43,733 nt of DNA from DALYJJ01 sp031969915 (GTDB lineage: Bacteria > Acidobacteriota > Terriglobia > Bryobacterales > Bryobacteraceae). Shown piece after piece: positions 17,901 to 24,998 of this stretch. Below the pieces are notes generated by a model. That model did no database searches and was not told where the DNA came from. It saw only the letters and a program-made list of their open reading frames with translations. Location of the stretch: contig DALYJJ010000042.1 in the NCBI GenBank assembly GCA_031969915.1, positions 1-43,733 of the forward strand, given 5' to 3'. The position numbers were made by a program, and so were the translations under genes. How positions within the stretch are numbered: the stretch's first letter is position 1; each line of letters starts with the position of its first letter.

Positions 17901-18504
17901 ACGTCAGTGGATGGATGACTTCTCCTACACCTGGCGCCCCTTCGTCACCCAGGTCACCGGCGATGACCGACGCCACAATCTGACCTTTGCCGGCATCTGG
18001 GACCTCCCCTTCGGCAAGGGCCGCTCGTACCTCGCCGACATGCCGAAGATCGGCCAACTCGCCCTGGGCGGCTGGACTGCGAACATGAATCTGATCTATC
18101 AGTCCGGCACGCCGCTCGGATCCTGGCGCGACTGGGAGTTCCGTTGCGGCGATCCCACCCAGGGCGCCCAAACTGAGAACCGCTGGTTCTTTAACGACCG
18201 CTCCCGCTTCAACGAATGCTGGCGCCAGTTGCGGCCGTTCGAGTACCGCACGCTCGAACCGAACCGCTTCGACTGGCTGCGCGGCCAGAGCGCTCCACAG
18301 ATCGACATCATGATCTCGAAGAAGTTCCAGGTCAATGAGCGTTGGCAGGTGGAGTTCCGCGCCGAGGCGTTCAACGCCTTCAATACGCCTTTGCGCGCCG
18401 ATCCGCCGTCCGGCAACCCGTCCGCGGCGGACTTCGGCATCCTGCCCGTTGCCCAGTTGAACTTCCCACGGAACGTTCAGTTGGGCGCGCGCATCCGCTT
18501 CTGA
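14947..18504 (+). CDS. Oar-like TonB-dependent receptor with carboxypeptidase-regulatory domain
   Basis: 1185 residues. The ATG at 14947 follows GGGGGAG and begins a signal peptide (MTRSLRTAALFALAVGVSYG). Residues about 22-105 form a CarboxypepD_reg-like beta-sandwich (ATILGTVADPSKSPIPNAVI, GIYAIVGLDPGRYVVTVTAEGF). A TonB plug follows (about 115-230), then a very long outer-membrane barrel ending in the aromatic LGARIRF. This class is greatly expanded in Acidobacteria and is thought to import oligosaccharides or peptides, or to take part in adhesion as Oar does in Myxococcus. No SusD-like partner is next to it, so the ligand cannot be inferred. Confidence 0.93.
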   Translation: MTRSLRTAALFALAVGVSYGQEYRATILGTVADPSKSPIPNAVIKATREDTGVSRETKSNDQGIYAIVGLDPGRYVVTVTAEGFQAVRRTGIVLLTADKLNLNIGMEVGAVTQEITVVGEQELIQTATASRGLVFDPIKMQEIPLNGRQSYMLMRLSPGVMFTQRQFGSSGFSGTRAWDVNGSFTMNGGRTGSNQFLLNGAPISTNGTFNLAPNVEAVQEMKVMVNTYDSQYGRSGGGHVSTTLKSGTNDWHGTMFNFWRNRILDANTRQNNALGVRRGFRNQHQFGGTVGGPIRKNRDFVFFSFEGWRERVPFPSNVSVPPLEVRQGDFSTFVPQGQTGVIRIYDPMTSQPCTIAALNCRAGGVFRRQPFPGNRIPASRISPIGRAILGYWPGPNFQAQSLVNNFTRPDNLGQYRYEQPMARYDKVLTDNDRINFLFTFQDGSEFRDGTGFQPPAQTGNMPGTVRQDQNYVLSYDKTLSPTRLFHAQASYNRFVENFPDVSDPDFTWDKVGIRNIPQVDTFPTRLMPRVTLGGFREIFGNQYINQSSRQQLNFQGNIAETRGRHSLKYGAEFAMLLRHNFSSGRSSGQMDFNGDWTREYSAIGQGALDGNSVASLLLGYQAGGTINFNDTFFRREPYWGVFFQDDWKISNRLTLNLGLRYDIQYGLIEIHDRINRDWDFASVQPLSGAVVGRWNQLRTGGANIPTPPQGGLVGGMTFAGVGGQPRRSYNADLSNIQPRIGFAYNFASKTVMRGGFGIFHRTATQNNLTTGFSLSTPFIGSTTAGQFPSSTTDAAGNVVGPGLAGAYSLENPWPGGVVRPLGSTLGIATNLGQGVSYDPPRRPIPRTFQWSYTLERELPGNLVLEASYVGSLTNKENRAPQLNAMPKEAFDAAQSDPNFYSARVPNPFFGIFPTNVGLGASADVSREQLLRPFPHFTSLVNNIAPWGRVWYHGLQVRFEKRMLGERSRMGALTWVGAYTWSKQLERQWMDDFSYTWRPFVTQVTGDDRRHNLTFAGIWDLPFGKGRSYLADMPKIGQLALGGWTANMNLIYQSGTPLGSWRDWEFRCGDPTQGAQTENRWFFNDRSRFNECWRQLRPFEYRTLEPNRFDWLRGQSAPQIDIMISKKFQVNERWQVEFRAEAFNAFNTPLRADPPSGNPSAADFGILPVAQLNFPRNVQLGARIRF

Positions 18505-18534
18505 GCCGGAACCGCGAGACCATCGCTCGCTCAG

Positions 18535-18572
18535 CGGCCCGGGCCCCACACAGGGTCCGGGCCGTTTCTTTT
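18535..18572 (+). terminator. Rho-independent terminator of the TonB-dependent receptor gene
   Basis: CGGCCCGG (18535-18542) pairs with CCGGGCCG (18557-18564), extended inward by four more pairs (one G-T) around a six-base loop and followed by TTTCTTTT. It lies 30 bases after the receptor stop. Confidence 0.85.
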
Positions 18573-18591
18573 CCACTGCCTCGGTTTTCGA

Positions 18592-18622
18592 TTGACGAGA
18601 AGTACTTTGTGTTGTAAAGTAC
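18592..18622 (+). promoter_or_regulatory. Promoter with embedded palindromic operator, radical SAM gene
   Basis: TTGACG (18592-18597) and TAAAGT (18615-18620) are exactly 17 bases apart. A perfect inverted repeat, GTACTTT (18602-18608) and AAAGTAC (18616-18622), fills the spacer and covers the -10, so a bound dimer would block polymerase. The geometry is typical of PadR- or BlaI-type repressors. The start ATG is only 12 bases beyond the -10, so the mRNA leader is nearly absent. Confidence 0.65.
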
Positions 18623-18632
18623 ATGAAGAAAC

Positions 18633-20075
18633 ATGGCACTCCCCATCCCCAGCCGTTTCGAGCCTGCCGCCGCCCGCCGCCCCACGGGCGCGCCGTTCTC
18701 CGTCGAGATCGTGGTCGTCTACCGGGCGCGATACCGCAGCGGGCACGAAGCCAACTTCGTCCCGCCCATCACCGGGATTCACCTGGCTGCCCTCACCCCG
18801 CCCGGCTACCGGGTGCGCGTCGTGCATCAGCAGGTGGAGCCGGTGGACTTCGACACTGACGCCGATCTGGTTGCGCTCACCTTCTTCACCGGTTTCGCTC
18901 CGGAAGCCTATCGCCTTGCCCGTGAGTTCCGGCGGCGCGGGAAGCTGGTGGTGGCGGGAGGCCCGCACGTCACCTTCAACGCCGGCGAAGCGGGGGAGCA
19001 TTTCGACAGCGTGGTGATCGGCGAAGCCGAGCCGGTGTGGAGCCAGCTCCTGGCGGACGCGGCGGCGGGCCGGCTCCAGAGCCGCTACAGCGGTGCGGCC
19101 GGACCTCTGGCGGGACTACCCACGCCGCGATACGACCTGCTGCCCAAGTCCTTCTTCGTGCAGCGGGTGGTTCAGGCTACGCGCGGTTGCCCCTTCACCT
19201 GCGCCTTCTGCAGCGTACCCGCGCAGAACCCTGGATTCCGCACCCGCCCGGTGGCGGATGTGGTGGCGGACATCCGCTACAACCGCTTCGCGCATTGGTG
19301 GCAGCGCAAGGTGGTCTGGTTCTGGGACGACAATCTGACGGCCAAGCGTTCCTACATTCGCGAACTGCTGGCCGCGATGGTCCCGCTGAAGAAATGGTGG
19401 CTGACGCAGGCGAGCATGGACATCGCCGAAGATGGCCCGCTGCTCGGCCTGATGCGAGCTTCCGGCTGCATCGGAGTTTTCTTCGGCATCGAATCGTTCG
19501 GGGCGGAGTCCCTGCGGGATGCCCACAAGCCGCAGAACAAGGCAGCCACCTACCGGGAGCGCATCCGTAAGCTGCACGATCGGGGCATTTGTGTGATGGC
19601 GGGTTTCATTGCCGGCTTCGACGGCGACACGCCCGAGAGTATCGCTGCGATGGCCAGGCAACTGTTTGACGCGGGCGTCGATGTGCCCTTCCTAAGCGTT
19701 CTGACGCCCTATCCGGGCACGCCCGCCTACCGCCGCCTGGCGGAGGAGGGGCGGATCCTGGCGGGCCGGGGCTGGGAGTTCTACAACGGGTACAACGTCG
19801 CCTTCCAGCCCCGCCACATGTCGCCGGAGCAGTTGCTGGAAGCACATCGCGCCCTCTGGCGTGAGGCGTTCTCGTTGAAGTACACGTTTCTACGGGTCCT
19901 CCGGTCCCTGGGGAGGCTCCGGCTGGGCGCGTTCCTGATGTGCTTCACGATGAACGCGTTCTATTGCTGGAAGCGGCTGCGCGGCAACGCGCCGGTGGCC
20001 TTCGACGGGACGCCGGTTCTAGTGGACGCGCCGACGGCGGACGAGCGGGCGCACGGACTGGTCGTCCACCAATAG
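18633..20075 (+). CDS. Cobalamin-binding radical SAM enzyme, unknown substrate
   Basis: 480 residues. An N-terminal B12-binding Rossmann-like domain (about 20-150: HLAALTPPGYRVRVVHQ, LTFFTG, VVAGGPHVTF) precedes a radical SAM barrel with the iron-sulfur motif CPFTCAFC (Cys186, Cys190, Cys193). The C-terminal part (about 370-450) matches the DUF4070-like extension found in this class. Relatives include the hopanoid methylases HpnP and HpnR and many enzymes of unknown reaction. The domain plan suggests a radical methyl transfer or a rearrangement on an unactivated carbon. It stands alone with its own promoter and shares a terminator zone with the convergent gene. The substrate cannot be inferred. 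Confidence 0.88.
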   Translation: MALPIPSRFEPAAARRPTGAPFSVEIVVVYRARYRSGHEANFVPPITGIHLAALTPPGYRVRVVHQQVEPVDFDTDADLVALTFFTGFAPEAYRLAREFRRRGKLVVAGGPHVTFNAGEAGEHFDSVVIGEAEPVWSQLLADAAAGRLQSRYSGAAGPLAGLPTPRYDLLPKSFFVQRVVQATRGCPFTCAFCSVPAQNPGFRTRPVADVVADIRYNRFAHWWQRKVVWFWDDNLTAKRSYIRELLAAMVPLKKWWLTQASMDIAEDGPLLGLMRASGCIGVFFGIESFGAESLRDAHKPQNKAATYRERIRKLHDRGICVMAGFIAGFDGDTPESIAAMARQLFDAGVDVPFLSVLTPYPGTPAYRRLAEEGRILAGRGWEFYNGYNVAFQPRHMSPEQLLEAHRALWREAFSLKYTFLRVLRSLGRLRLGAFLMCFTMNAFYCWKRLRGNAPVAFDGTPVLVDAPTADERAHGLVVHQ

Positions 20076-20106
20076 AAAAAGGGAGGCGCCGTCCAGGACG
20101 CCCCCC
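20076..20106 (-). terminator. Rho-independent terminator of the helical-repeat protein gene
   Basis: Read on the minus strand, GGGGGGCG (20106 to 20099) pairs with CGCCTCCC (20088 to 20081), with one G-T pair, and is followed by TTTTT (20080 to 20076). It sits between two convergent genes. Confidence 0.75.
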
Positions 20107-20137
20107 TCGTTCGATTCCTGCAATAAGGCCGCGCGAA

Positions 20138-21418
20138 CTACTTCTTCTTGCCGCCGCCCTTCTTCTTGCTCGCCGGAGCGGGGGCGGCGGCAGCCGGCCA
20201 GCCGCTCAGTTTCTCGCGCTCCACTTCCATGGTGAGCATGAAGGGATCGGCGCTGAAGGCGGTGGGAACGCCTTCGAATTCGATCTCTGTGCCCGGGTCG
20301 GCCTTGGAACCGAGCGGGTTCTCAAACACCAGGGTGACTTCCGGAGTGGCCGCGTCGGCGATGCCGACCACCACTTCTTTGGGACGGGCCGCGGGCTTCA
20401 TCGAGATCACCTTGCCCTTGAACTTGGGCAGGCCGGCGCCCTTGATGCTGCCCTCGAAATAGGACGGTCCGTTTGGACCGGCGAGTTCCTTCTTCACGCC
20501 CATCCACATGGCTAGCTGTGGATTCGACTTTTTGAACTCCTCTTCCTTGATGATGGCGATTTCGACGGCCGACATGATCTTGAAATCGGCGGGCGGCAGA
20601 GGTTCGGTCTTGGCGCGCGTCACGATCTCGTCGAGGCCGCTCTTATCGCCATGGAAGTTGGAGTAGGCCTTCTCGAGGTAGGCCATCACTTGCTTGCGGG
20701 TGTTCGGATCGAGCGCGCCCGGGCCATCATAAGCGGCGGCGCGAGCGAAATGATAGAGCGCCGAAGCCTGCTTCTCGGGTTTCTTCTGCTGCACGATCGC
20801 GGTGCCGAGCCAATAGGAAACCTGGCCGTTCGTAGGCGTGATGCCGAGGACTTCGACGAAGGCCTTTTCCGCTTCCTCCAGGCTCTTTCTTTGCCAATTC
20901 ACCCAGCCGAGAGTGGTATGAGCGATGGCCCTGACGTTGTTCTTTTCCTTCGACCACTGGTCGTCGGTGACGCCCTGGGGTTTCTTGTCCGCCCCGAAGA
21001 TTGCGTCGATGTTCTGGATCAGGCTCCTGGCGCCTTGCTCGCCGGTGTTCAAGGCGTCAGCGGAGGTATCGCCGAGCGCGGGCGTCATGATGTTGATCCA
21101 GAGCAGCCCGGTGCCATCCTTGGGGTCGCGGGCGACCATCGCCTTGGCCGTCTCCAGCACCTTTGCGCCCTGGTTGAGCGCGCGGTAGGTGTCGAGGTAC
21201 AGGCGCAAGCGGTCGTCCTGGAACTCAGTTTCGGAGTACTTCTGTTTCCACTGATCAAGGAGCGCGAGCTTCTGGGTCGCGTTCTGCTCCTTCAATATGG
21301 ACGAGAACAGGTCGTACTCGGCGCGGTCCTTATAGTTCTTCTGAGGCGCCTGTGCCCACGACGTCATAGACATCGCCGTAGTCAGCGCGAACGCGATAAA
21401 GAGCCGTGATGATTTCAA
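20138..21418 (-). CDS. Secreted TPR-like helical-repeat protein
   Basis: 426 residues from a TTG start at 21418, chosen because AGGAGG lies eight bases upstream and the product then begins with a clear signal peptide (MKSSRLFIAFALTTAMSMTSWAQ). Residues about 30-290 are helical pairs of TPR type (TLGWVNWQRKSLEEAEKAFVEVLGI, SYWLGTAIVQQKKPEKQASALYHFARA). The last 110 residues look like a beta-rich domain with VTLVFENPLGSKADPGTEIEFEG, then an Ala/Pro linker and a Lys/Gly tail (KKKGGGKKK). It probably acts in the periplasm as a scaffold. Similar proteins are frequent in Acidobacteria without assigned function. Confidence 0.8.
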   Translation of the reverse strand: MKSSRLFIAFALTTAMSMTSWAQAPQKNYKDRAEYDLFSSILKEQNATQKLALLDQWKQKYSETEFQDDRLRLYLDTYRALNQGAKVLETAKAMVARDPKDGTGLLWINIMTPALGDTSADALNTGEQGARSLIQNIDAIFGADKKPQGVTDDQWSKEKNNVRAIAHTTLGWVNWQRKSLEEAEKAFVEVLGITPTNGQVSYWLGTAIVQQKKPEKQASALYHFARAAAYDGPGALDPNTRKQVMAYLEKAYSNFHGDKSGLDEIVTRAKTEPLPPADFKIMSAVEIAIIKEEEFKKSNPQLAMWMGVKKELAGPNGPSYFEGSIKGAGLPKFKGKVISMKPAARPKEVVVGIADAATPEVTLVFENPLGSKADPGTEIEFEGVPTAFSADPFMLTMEVEREKLSGWPAAAAPAPASKKKGGGKKK

Positions 21419-21500
21419 GTTGCTTGCCTCCTACTGCACCTTGCGATGTCGGGCGCTCCGCTTCCAACGGGGACGGCGTCCTTAAGAGATTGCAATGCGG

Positions 21501-21530
21501 AGTATAGCCAAATCGCTCGCAACGCCGCAA
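21501..21530 (-). promoter_or_regulatory. Candidate promoter of the helical-repeat protein gene
   Basis: On the minus strand TTGCGG (21530 to 21525) and TATACT (21506 to 21501) are 18 bases apart. The -10 is preceded by GGC, giving GGCTATACT. The leader would be about 75 bases and contains the AGGAGG before the TTG start. Confidence 0.5.
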
Positions 21531-21703
21531 CCATCGGATTCCGCTCCTGGTACTGCCTGCCAACCGTCCATTCCGGACGCCCCGCCGGGGTCCCGCAGGC
21601 GGCCAGCCAATTGGCCGCTCCTCCAGATTCTATGCTGCTTTAGATGCGCGTGGGGGCCGCCTTGTTCCCCAAATCGTACGCTGAAGGGCGCGCCGCCCGC
21701 TTG

Positions 21704-21712
21704 TGCTAGAAT
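21704..21712 (+). promoter_or_regulatory. Extended -10 (TGCTAGAAT) before the symporter gene
   Basis: TG-C-TAGAAT ends 11 bases before the ATG at 21724. There is no Shine-Dalgarno between them, so transcription would begin within a few bases of the start codon. Confidence 0.5.
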
Positions 21713-21723
21713 GCGCCTACTTC

Positions 21724-23190
21724 ATGCGCTATTTCGACCTTGGCGTGATTCTCCTCTATCTGGTCGGAATCACCTGGTTCGGCGCGCGCTTCCGCCATTC
21801 CCAGAAGAGCCTTCGCGACTACTTCCTCGGCGGACGCAACACCCCCTGGTGGGCGATCTCCTTTTCCATCGTCTCCGCCGAAACCAGCACGCTCACCGTG
21901 ATTGGGACGCCGGCTCTCGCCTTTAACGGGAATCTGGGTTTTCTGCAGGTTGTGCTGGGCTACCTCTTCGCACGTCTCTTCATCTCCGTGGTCTTCCTGC
22001 CGCATTATTTCCGGGGCGAGATGTACACCGCCTACGAACTCATGCAGGTGCGCTTCGGACCCCGGATCCGCAAGCTCACGGCGGGTACTTTCCTGGTGCT
22101 GCGAGCCCTCGCCGAGGGGGTGCGCGTCTTTGCGATCTCGATCGTCATCGCGATCATCCTGGGGACCGGCGAGGTGGCGTCGATTTTGTTAATTGTTTGC
22201 CTCACCCTGTTCTACACGTTCGAGGGCGGCATGACGGCGGTGATTTGGACGGACGTGGTGCAGATGTTCCTCTATATCGCCGGCGCCATCGTCAGCTTCT
22301 TCGTGATCCTGAACCTGATTCCCGGAGGTTGGCCGCACGTGGCGGAAGTGGCGGGAGGCCTGGGCAAGTTCCAGGTCTTCGATTTCCGTTTCGAACTGAC
22401 GGGCGAGTTCTTCACCCGCACCTACAGCTTCTGGGCGGGCGTGCTGGGCGGAGCGTTCCTGACCACCGCGAGCCACGGCACGGAACAATTGATGGTGCAG
22501 CGGCTGCTCTCGGCGAAGAACCAGCGCGAGGGCCGGCTGGCGCTGCTCAGCAGTTGGTTTGTGATCCTCTTCCAGTTCTCGCTGTTCCTTTTCATCGGCA
22601 TCATTCTCTTCGTCTATTACCGTGACACCGGCCTCGCGCCGCCGCAGCCGGCGGACCGCATCTACCCGCAGTTCATCTGGAACCAGTTGCCGCCGGGCGT
22701 CGCCGGTCTGGTGATCGCGGCGATCCTGGCCGCCGCCATGTCGAACCTGAGCGCGGCCCTGAATTCGCTGGCGTCCACCACGGTGATGGACTTCCTGAAG
22801 CCGATCCGCCAGCAGTCCGGCCGCCAGGATTCCGAGGCCTACTATTTGAAGCTGGCGCGGTACATCACCATCGGCTGGGGCGTGGTCCTGTTCGGCATTG
22901 GACTGCTGGCGCGGGAGTGGGGTTCGGTTCTGGAGGCCGGGCTCTCCATCGCGTCGATCCTTTACGGCGGCCTGCTGGGGATCTTTTTGTTGGGACTGCT
23001 CACACAGCGTGTCAGCGAGGGGGCGGCGATGGTGGGGATGAGCGCGGGCTTCGTGCTCATGCTCTACATCCGCTTCGGCACGCCGATCGCCTGGACCTGG
23101 TACGTCCTCATCGGCTCCAGTGTCACCTTCGCCACCGGATACCTGGCGTCCCTGTGGATGCCGCGCCAGAAAGAGACACTTTCAAAATGA
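21724..23190 (+). CDS. Sodium:solute symporter family transporter
   Basis: 488 residues of the SSS family, with about 13 membrane helices. Family features are the N-terminal SLRDYFLGGRNTPWW followed by SFSIVSAETSTLTVIGTPA, a TEQLMVQRLLSAKN loop after helix 7, and AAAMSNLSAALNSLASTTVMDF, which holds the Na+-site Ser/Asn residues. It would couple sodium entry to uptake of a sugar, acid or similar solute across the inner membrane. The ATG at 21724 is used rather than the GTG at 21703, which overlaps the -10 element. The stop overlaps the next permease as ATGA, so the two are co-translated. The substrate is unknown. Confidence 0.9.
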   Translation: MRYFDLGVILLYLVGITWFGARFRHSQKSLRDYFLGGRNTPWWAISFSIVSAETSTLTVIGTPALAFNGNLGFLQVVLGYLFARLFISVVFLPHYFRGEMYTAYELMQVRFGPRIRKLTAGTFLVLRALAEGVRVFAISIVIAIILGTGEVASILLIVCLTLFYTFEGGMTAVIWTDVVQMFLYIAGAIVSFFVILNLIPGGWPHVAEVAGGLGKFQVFDFRFELTGEFFTRTYSFWAGVLGGAFLTTASHGTEQLMVQRLLSAKNQREGRLALLSSWFVILFQFSLFLFIGIILFVYYRDTGLAPPQPADRIYPQFIWNQLPPGVAGLVIAAILAAAMSNLSAALNSLASTTVMDFLKPIRQQSGRQDSEAYYLKLARYITIGWGVVLFGIGLLAREWGSVLEAGLSIASILYGGLLGIFLLGLLTQRVSEGAAMVGMSAGFVLMLYIRFGTPIAWTWYVLIGSSVTFATGYLASLWMPRQKETLSK

Positions 23191-24569
23191 CCGAGTTAAG
23201 ACGCGCGCTGGGGATCTGGAGCGCCAGCGCCATCGTGGTGGGCACCGTGATCGGAAGCGGCATCCTGCTGGTCCCCCGGACGATGATCCGGGAAGTGGGA
23301 ACGCCGGAGATGGTCTTCCTGGTCTGGATCGCGGGCGGCCTGCTCTCCCTGGCCGGCGCGTTGACCTACGCTGAGCTGGCCGCCGCCCTGCCCGAGGCGG
23401 GCGGCGAATACGTTTATTTGCGCGAAGCCTACGGTCCGTTCTTCGGTTTCGTGTACGGATGGACTCAGATGTGGGTGGCCAAGAGCGGATCGGTGGCCAC
23501 GCTGGCTACGGGCTTTTTTCTGTACCTGGCCAATTTCCGGCCGGAGCTCGACGCTGTCCTGACCACGATCCCGCTGCCCATCGGTCCCGGCGGCAATCCG
23601 CTCGAAATCCGCACCGGCCAATTGCTGGCGATGGGCGTGATCCTCTTTCTCGGAGTTGCCAACTACTTCGGTGTGCGCGTGGGCGGCACGCTCCAACTCG
23701 TGGTCACGGTGCTGAAAGTGGGTCTCATTTTCGGCGTCATTCTGGTGGGGCTCAGCGCCAGCCAGGGGGCGAGCGCGAACTTCCATACCATGATTCCCGC
23801 CGGCGGCGGCTGGGCGGGGTTCTTCGCCGCCCTGGTGGCCGCGCTGTGGGCGTACGACGGCTGGAACAACGTGAGCATGGTCTCCTCTGAGATCCGCAAC
23901 CCGCAACGCAACCTGCCACGGGCGTTGATTGCGGGGACAGCGCTGGTGATGGTGATCTACCTGCTCGCCAACGCCGCCTATTTCTGGGTGCTGTCCGCCG
24001 CCGACGTGGCGGCGAGCGATCGTGTTCCGGCCGAGATGATGCGCCGTATTTACGGCGTGGCGGGCGCGGACGCGGTCAGCATTTTCGCGATGGTTTCGAT
24101 CTTCGCCGCGCTCAACGGCTCGCTGCTTTCCGGTTCGCGGGTGCCCTACGCCATGGCGCGCGACGGCCTCTTTTTCCGCGCTGTGGCCCGTGTACACCCG
24201 GCCTACCAGACCCCCGGCGTGTCAATTTTGCTACTGAGCGTTTGGTCCGCCCTGCTCGTTCTGAGCGGACGCTACGACGACCTGTTCAACCTGGTGATTT
24301 TCGCCAGTTGGATCCTCTACGGCATGGCCACCGCTTCGGTGATCGTGCTCCGGCGGAAGCGCCCGGACCTGGCGCGGCCGTACAAGACGATCGGCTACCC
24401 CGTGGTACCGGTACTCTTCGTGCTGGTTGCGCTCCTGCTGCTGGTCTCCACGCTGGTGAAATCCCCGCGCGAGTCGCTGCTCGGGCTGGTGCTCATTTTC
24501 GCGGGATTCCCGTTTTATTTGTATTGGCGAAAGCAGTATTCTGGGAACACGGGGAGCGATCTCAGATAA
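23187..24569 (+). CDS. APC-superfamily amino-acid permease
   Basis: 460 residues with 12 predicted helices. The N-terminus has the APC signature SAIVVGTVIGSGILLVPRTMI (helix 1, with the unwound GSG substrate site), then ALTYAELAAALPEAGGEYVYLREAYG. Helices 6-8 contain WAYDGWNNVSMVSSEIRNPQRNLPRA, and a later segment reads NGSLLSGSRVPYAMARDGLFF, as in the LAT-like exchanger branch. It imports or exchanges neutral or other amino acids at the inner membrane. The gene is coupled to the symporter by a four-base overlap, which suggests joint use of peptide or amino-acid nutrients, but no enzyme next to them names the substrate. Confidence 0.92.
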   Translation: MTELRRALGIWSASAIVVGTVIGSGILLVPRTMIREVGTPEMVFLVWIAGGLLSLAGALTYAELAAALPEAGGEYVYLREAYGPFFGFVYGWTQMWVAKSGSVATLATGFFLYLANFRPELDAVLTTIPLPIGPGGNPLEIRTGQLLAMGVILFLGVANYFGVRVGGTLQLVVTVLKVGLIFGVILVGLSASQGASANFHTMIPAGGGWAGFFAALVAALWAYDGWNNVSMVSSEIRNPQRNLPRALIAGTALVMVIYLLANAAYFWVLSAADVAASDRVPAEMMRRIYGVAGADAVSIFAMVSIFAALNGSLLSGSRVPYAMARDGLFFRAVARVHPAYQTPGVSILLLSVWSALLVLSGRYDDLFNLVIFASWILYGMATASVIVLRRKRPDLARPYKTIGYPVVPVLFVLVALLLLVSTLVKSPRESLLGLVLIFAGFPFYLYWRKQYSGNTGSDLR

Positions 24570-24607
24570 TTCCGGGATCGGGACGGCGAGGGAGCAGTTG
24601 CGCCGTT

Positions 24608-24627
24608 TTGTTCTGAAATCAGAACAA
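24608..24627. promoter_or_regulatory. Perfect 20-bp palindrome, candidate operator
   Basis: TTGTTCTGA-AA-TCAGAACAA lies 39-58 bases after the permease stop and about 125 bases before the AT-hook gene. Related half-sites follow: AGAACTG (24672-24678), ATTCTGTTC (24688-24696) and TCAGAAC (24702-24708). The spacing suggests a regulator with several sites upstream of the AT-hook gene. With no T-run it is a poor terminator. Confidence 0.5.
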
Positions 24628-24751
24628 GCCACTTGAAAACGCACATCAGATGCAGTAAAAACATATGTGTAAGAACTGCAAGCCGCCATTCTGTTCCGCT
24701 TTCAGAACTAGCGCTGAAGGGCGTGGGCGGCCGGCAAGTTGGGAGCAACGC

Positions 24752-24955
24752 ATGGACGTAATGAAAATGCTCACAGAATTGCGCCAAGAGCGCGAGCAGA
24801 TTGAAGAGGCCATTCTCAGCCTGGAGCGCCTGGCGCGCGGGCGTGGCAAGCGGCGGGGTCGGCCGCCGGCCTGGATGGTGGAAGTGAAGAAACGCGGCCG
24901 CCCGCCGGGGAGCAAGAACAAAACGGCCGCCGCTGGGAAGTCCGCAACCCCTTAG
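24752..24955 (+). CDS. Small AT-hook DNA-binding protein
   Basis: 67 residues from the ATG at 24752, which has GGGAG six bases before it; a longer frame from 24665 lacks such support. Residues 1-28 are a predicted amphipathic or coiled-coil helix (MLTELRQEREQIEEAILSLE). The rest is basic with two AT-hook cores, KRRGRPPAW (about 34-42) and KKRGRPPGSK (about 48-57), which in proteins such as HMGA bind the minor groove of AT-rich DNA. A coiled-coil dimer with four hooks could bridge DNA like a nucleoid protein. The several palindromic sites just upstream raise the idea of self-regulation. Function is inferred from motifs only. Confidence 0.75.
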   Translation: MDVMKMLTELRQEREQIEEAILSLERLARGRGKRRGRPPAWMVEVKKRGRPPGSKNKTAAAGKSATP

Positions 24956-24959
24956 CTTT

Positions 24960-24988
24960 CGGGGCGGGGTTGCCGCACGCCCGCCCCG
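24960..24988. terminator. GC-rich hairpin between convergent genes
   Basis: CGGGGCGGG (24960-24968) pairs perfectly with CCCGCCCCG (24980-24988). It sits just after the AT-hook stop and ten bases from the stop of the opposing gene. No T-run follows, so it may block exonucleases or pause polymerase from both sides rather than terminate cleanly. Confidence 0.5.
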
Positions 24989-24998
24989 CTGAGCCGTC

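Larger units (their letters stand above)
21419..21723. other. Divergent intergenic region (305 bp)
   Basis: It separates the helical-repeat protein gene from the symporter gene. It carries the minus-strand promoter at 21501-21530 and the plus-strand extended -10 at 21704-21712. The stretch between (about 21535-21700) has no reading frame, repeat or strong hairpin that I can support. Confidence 0.5.
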
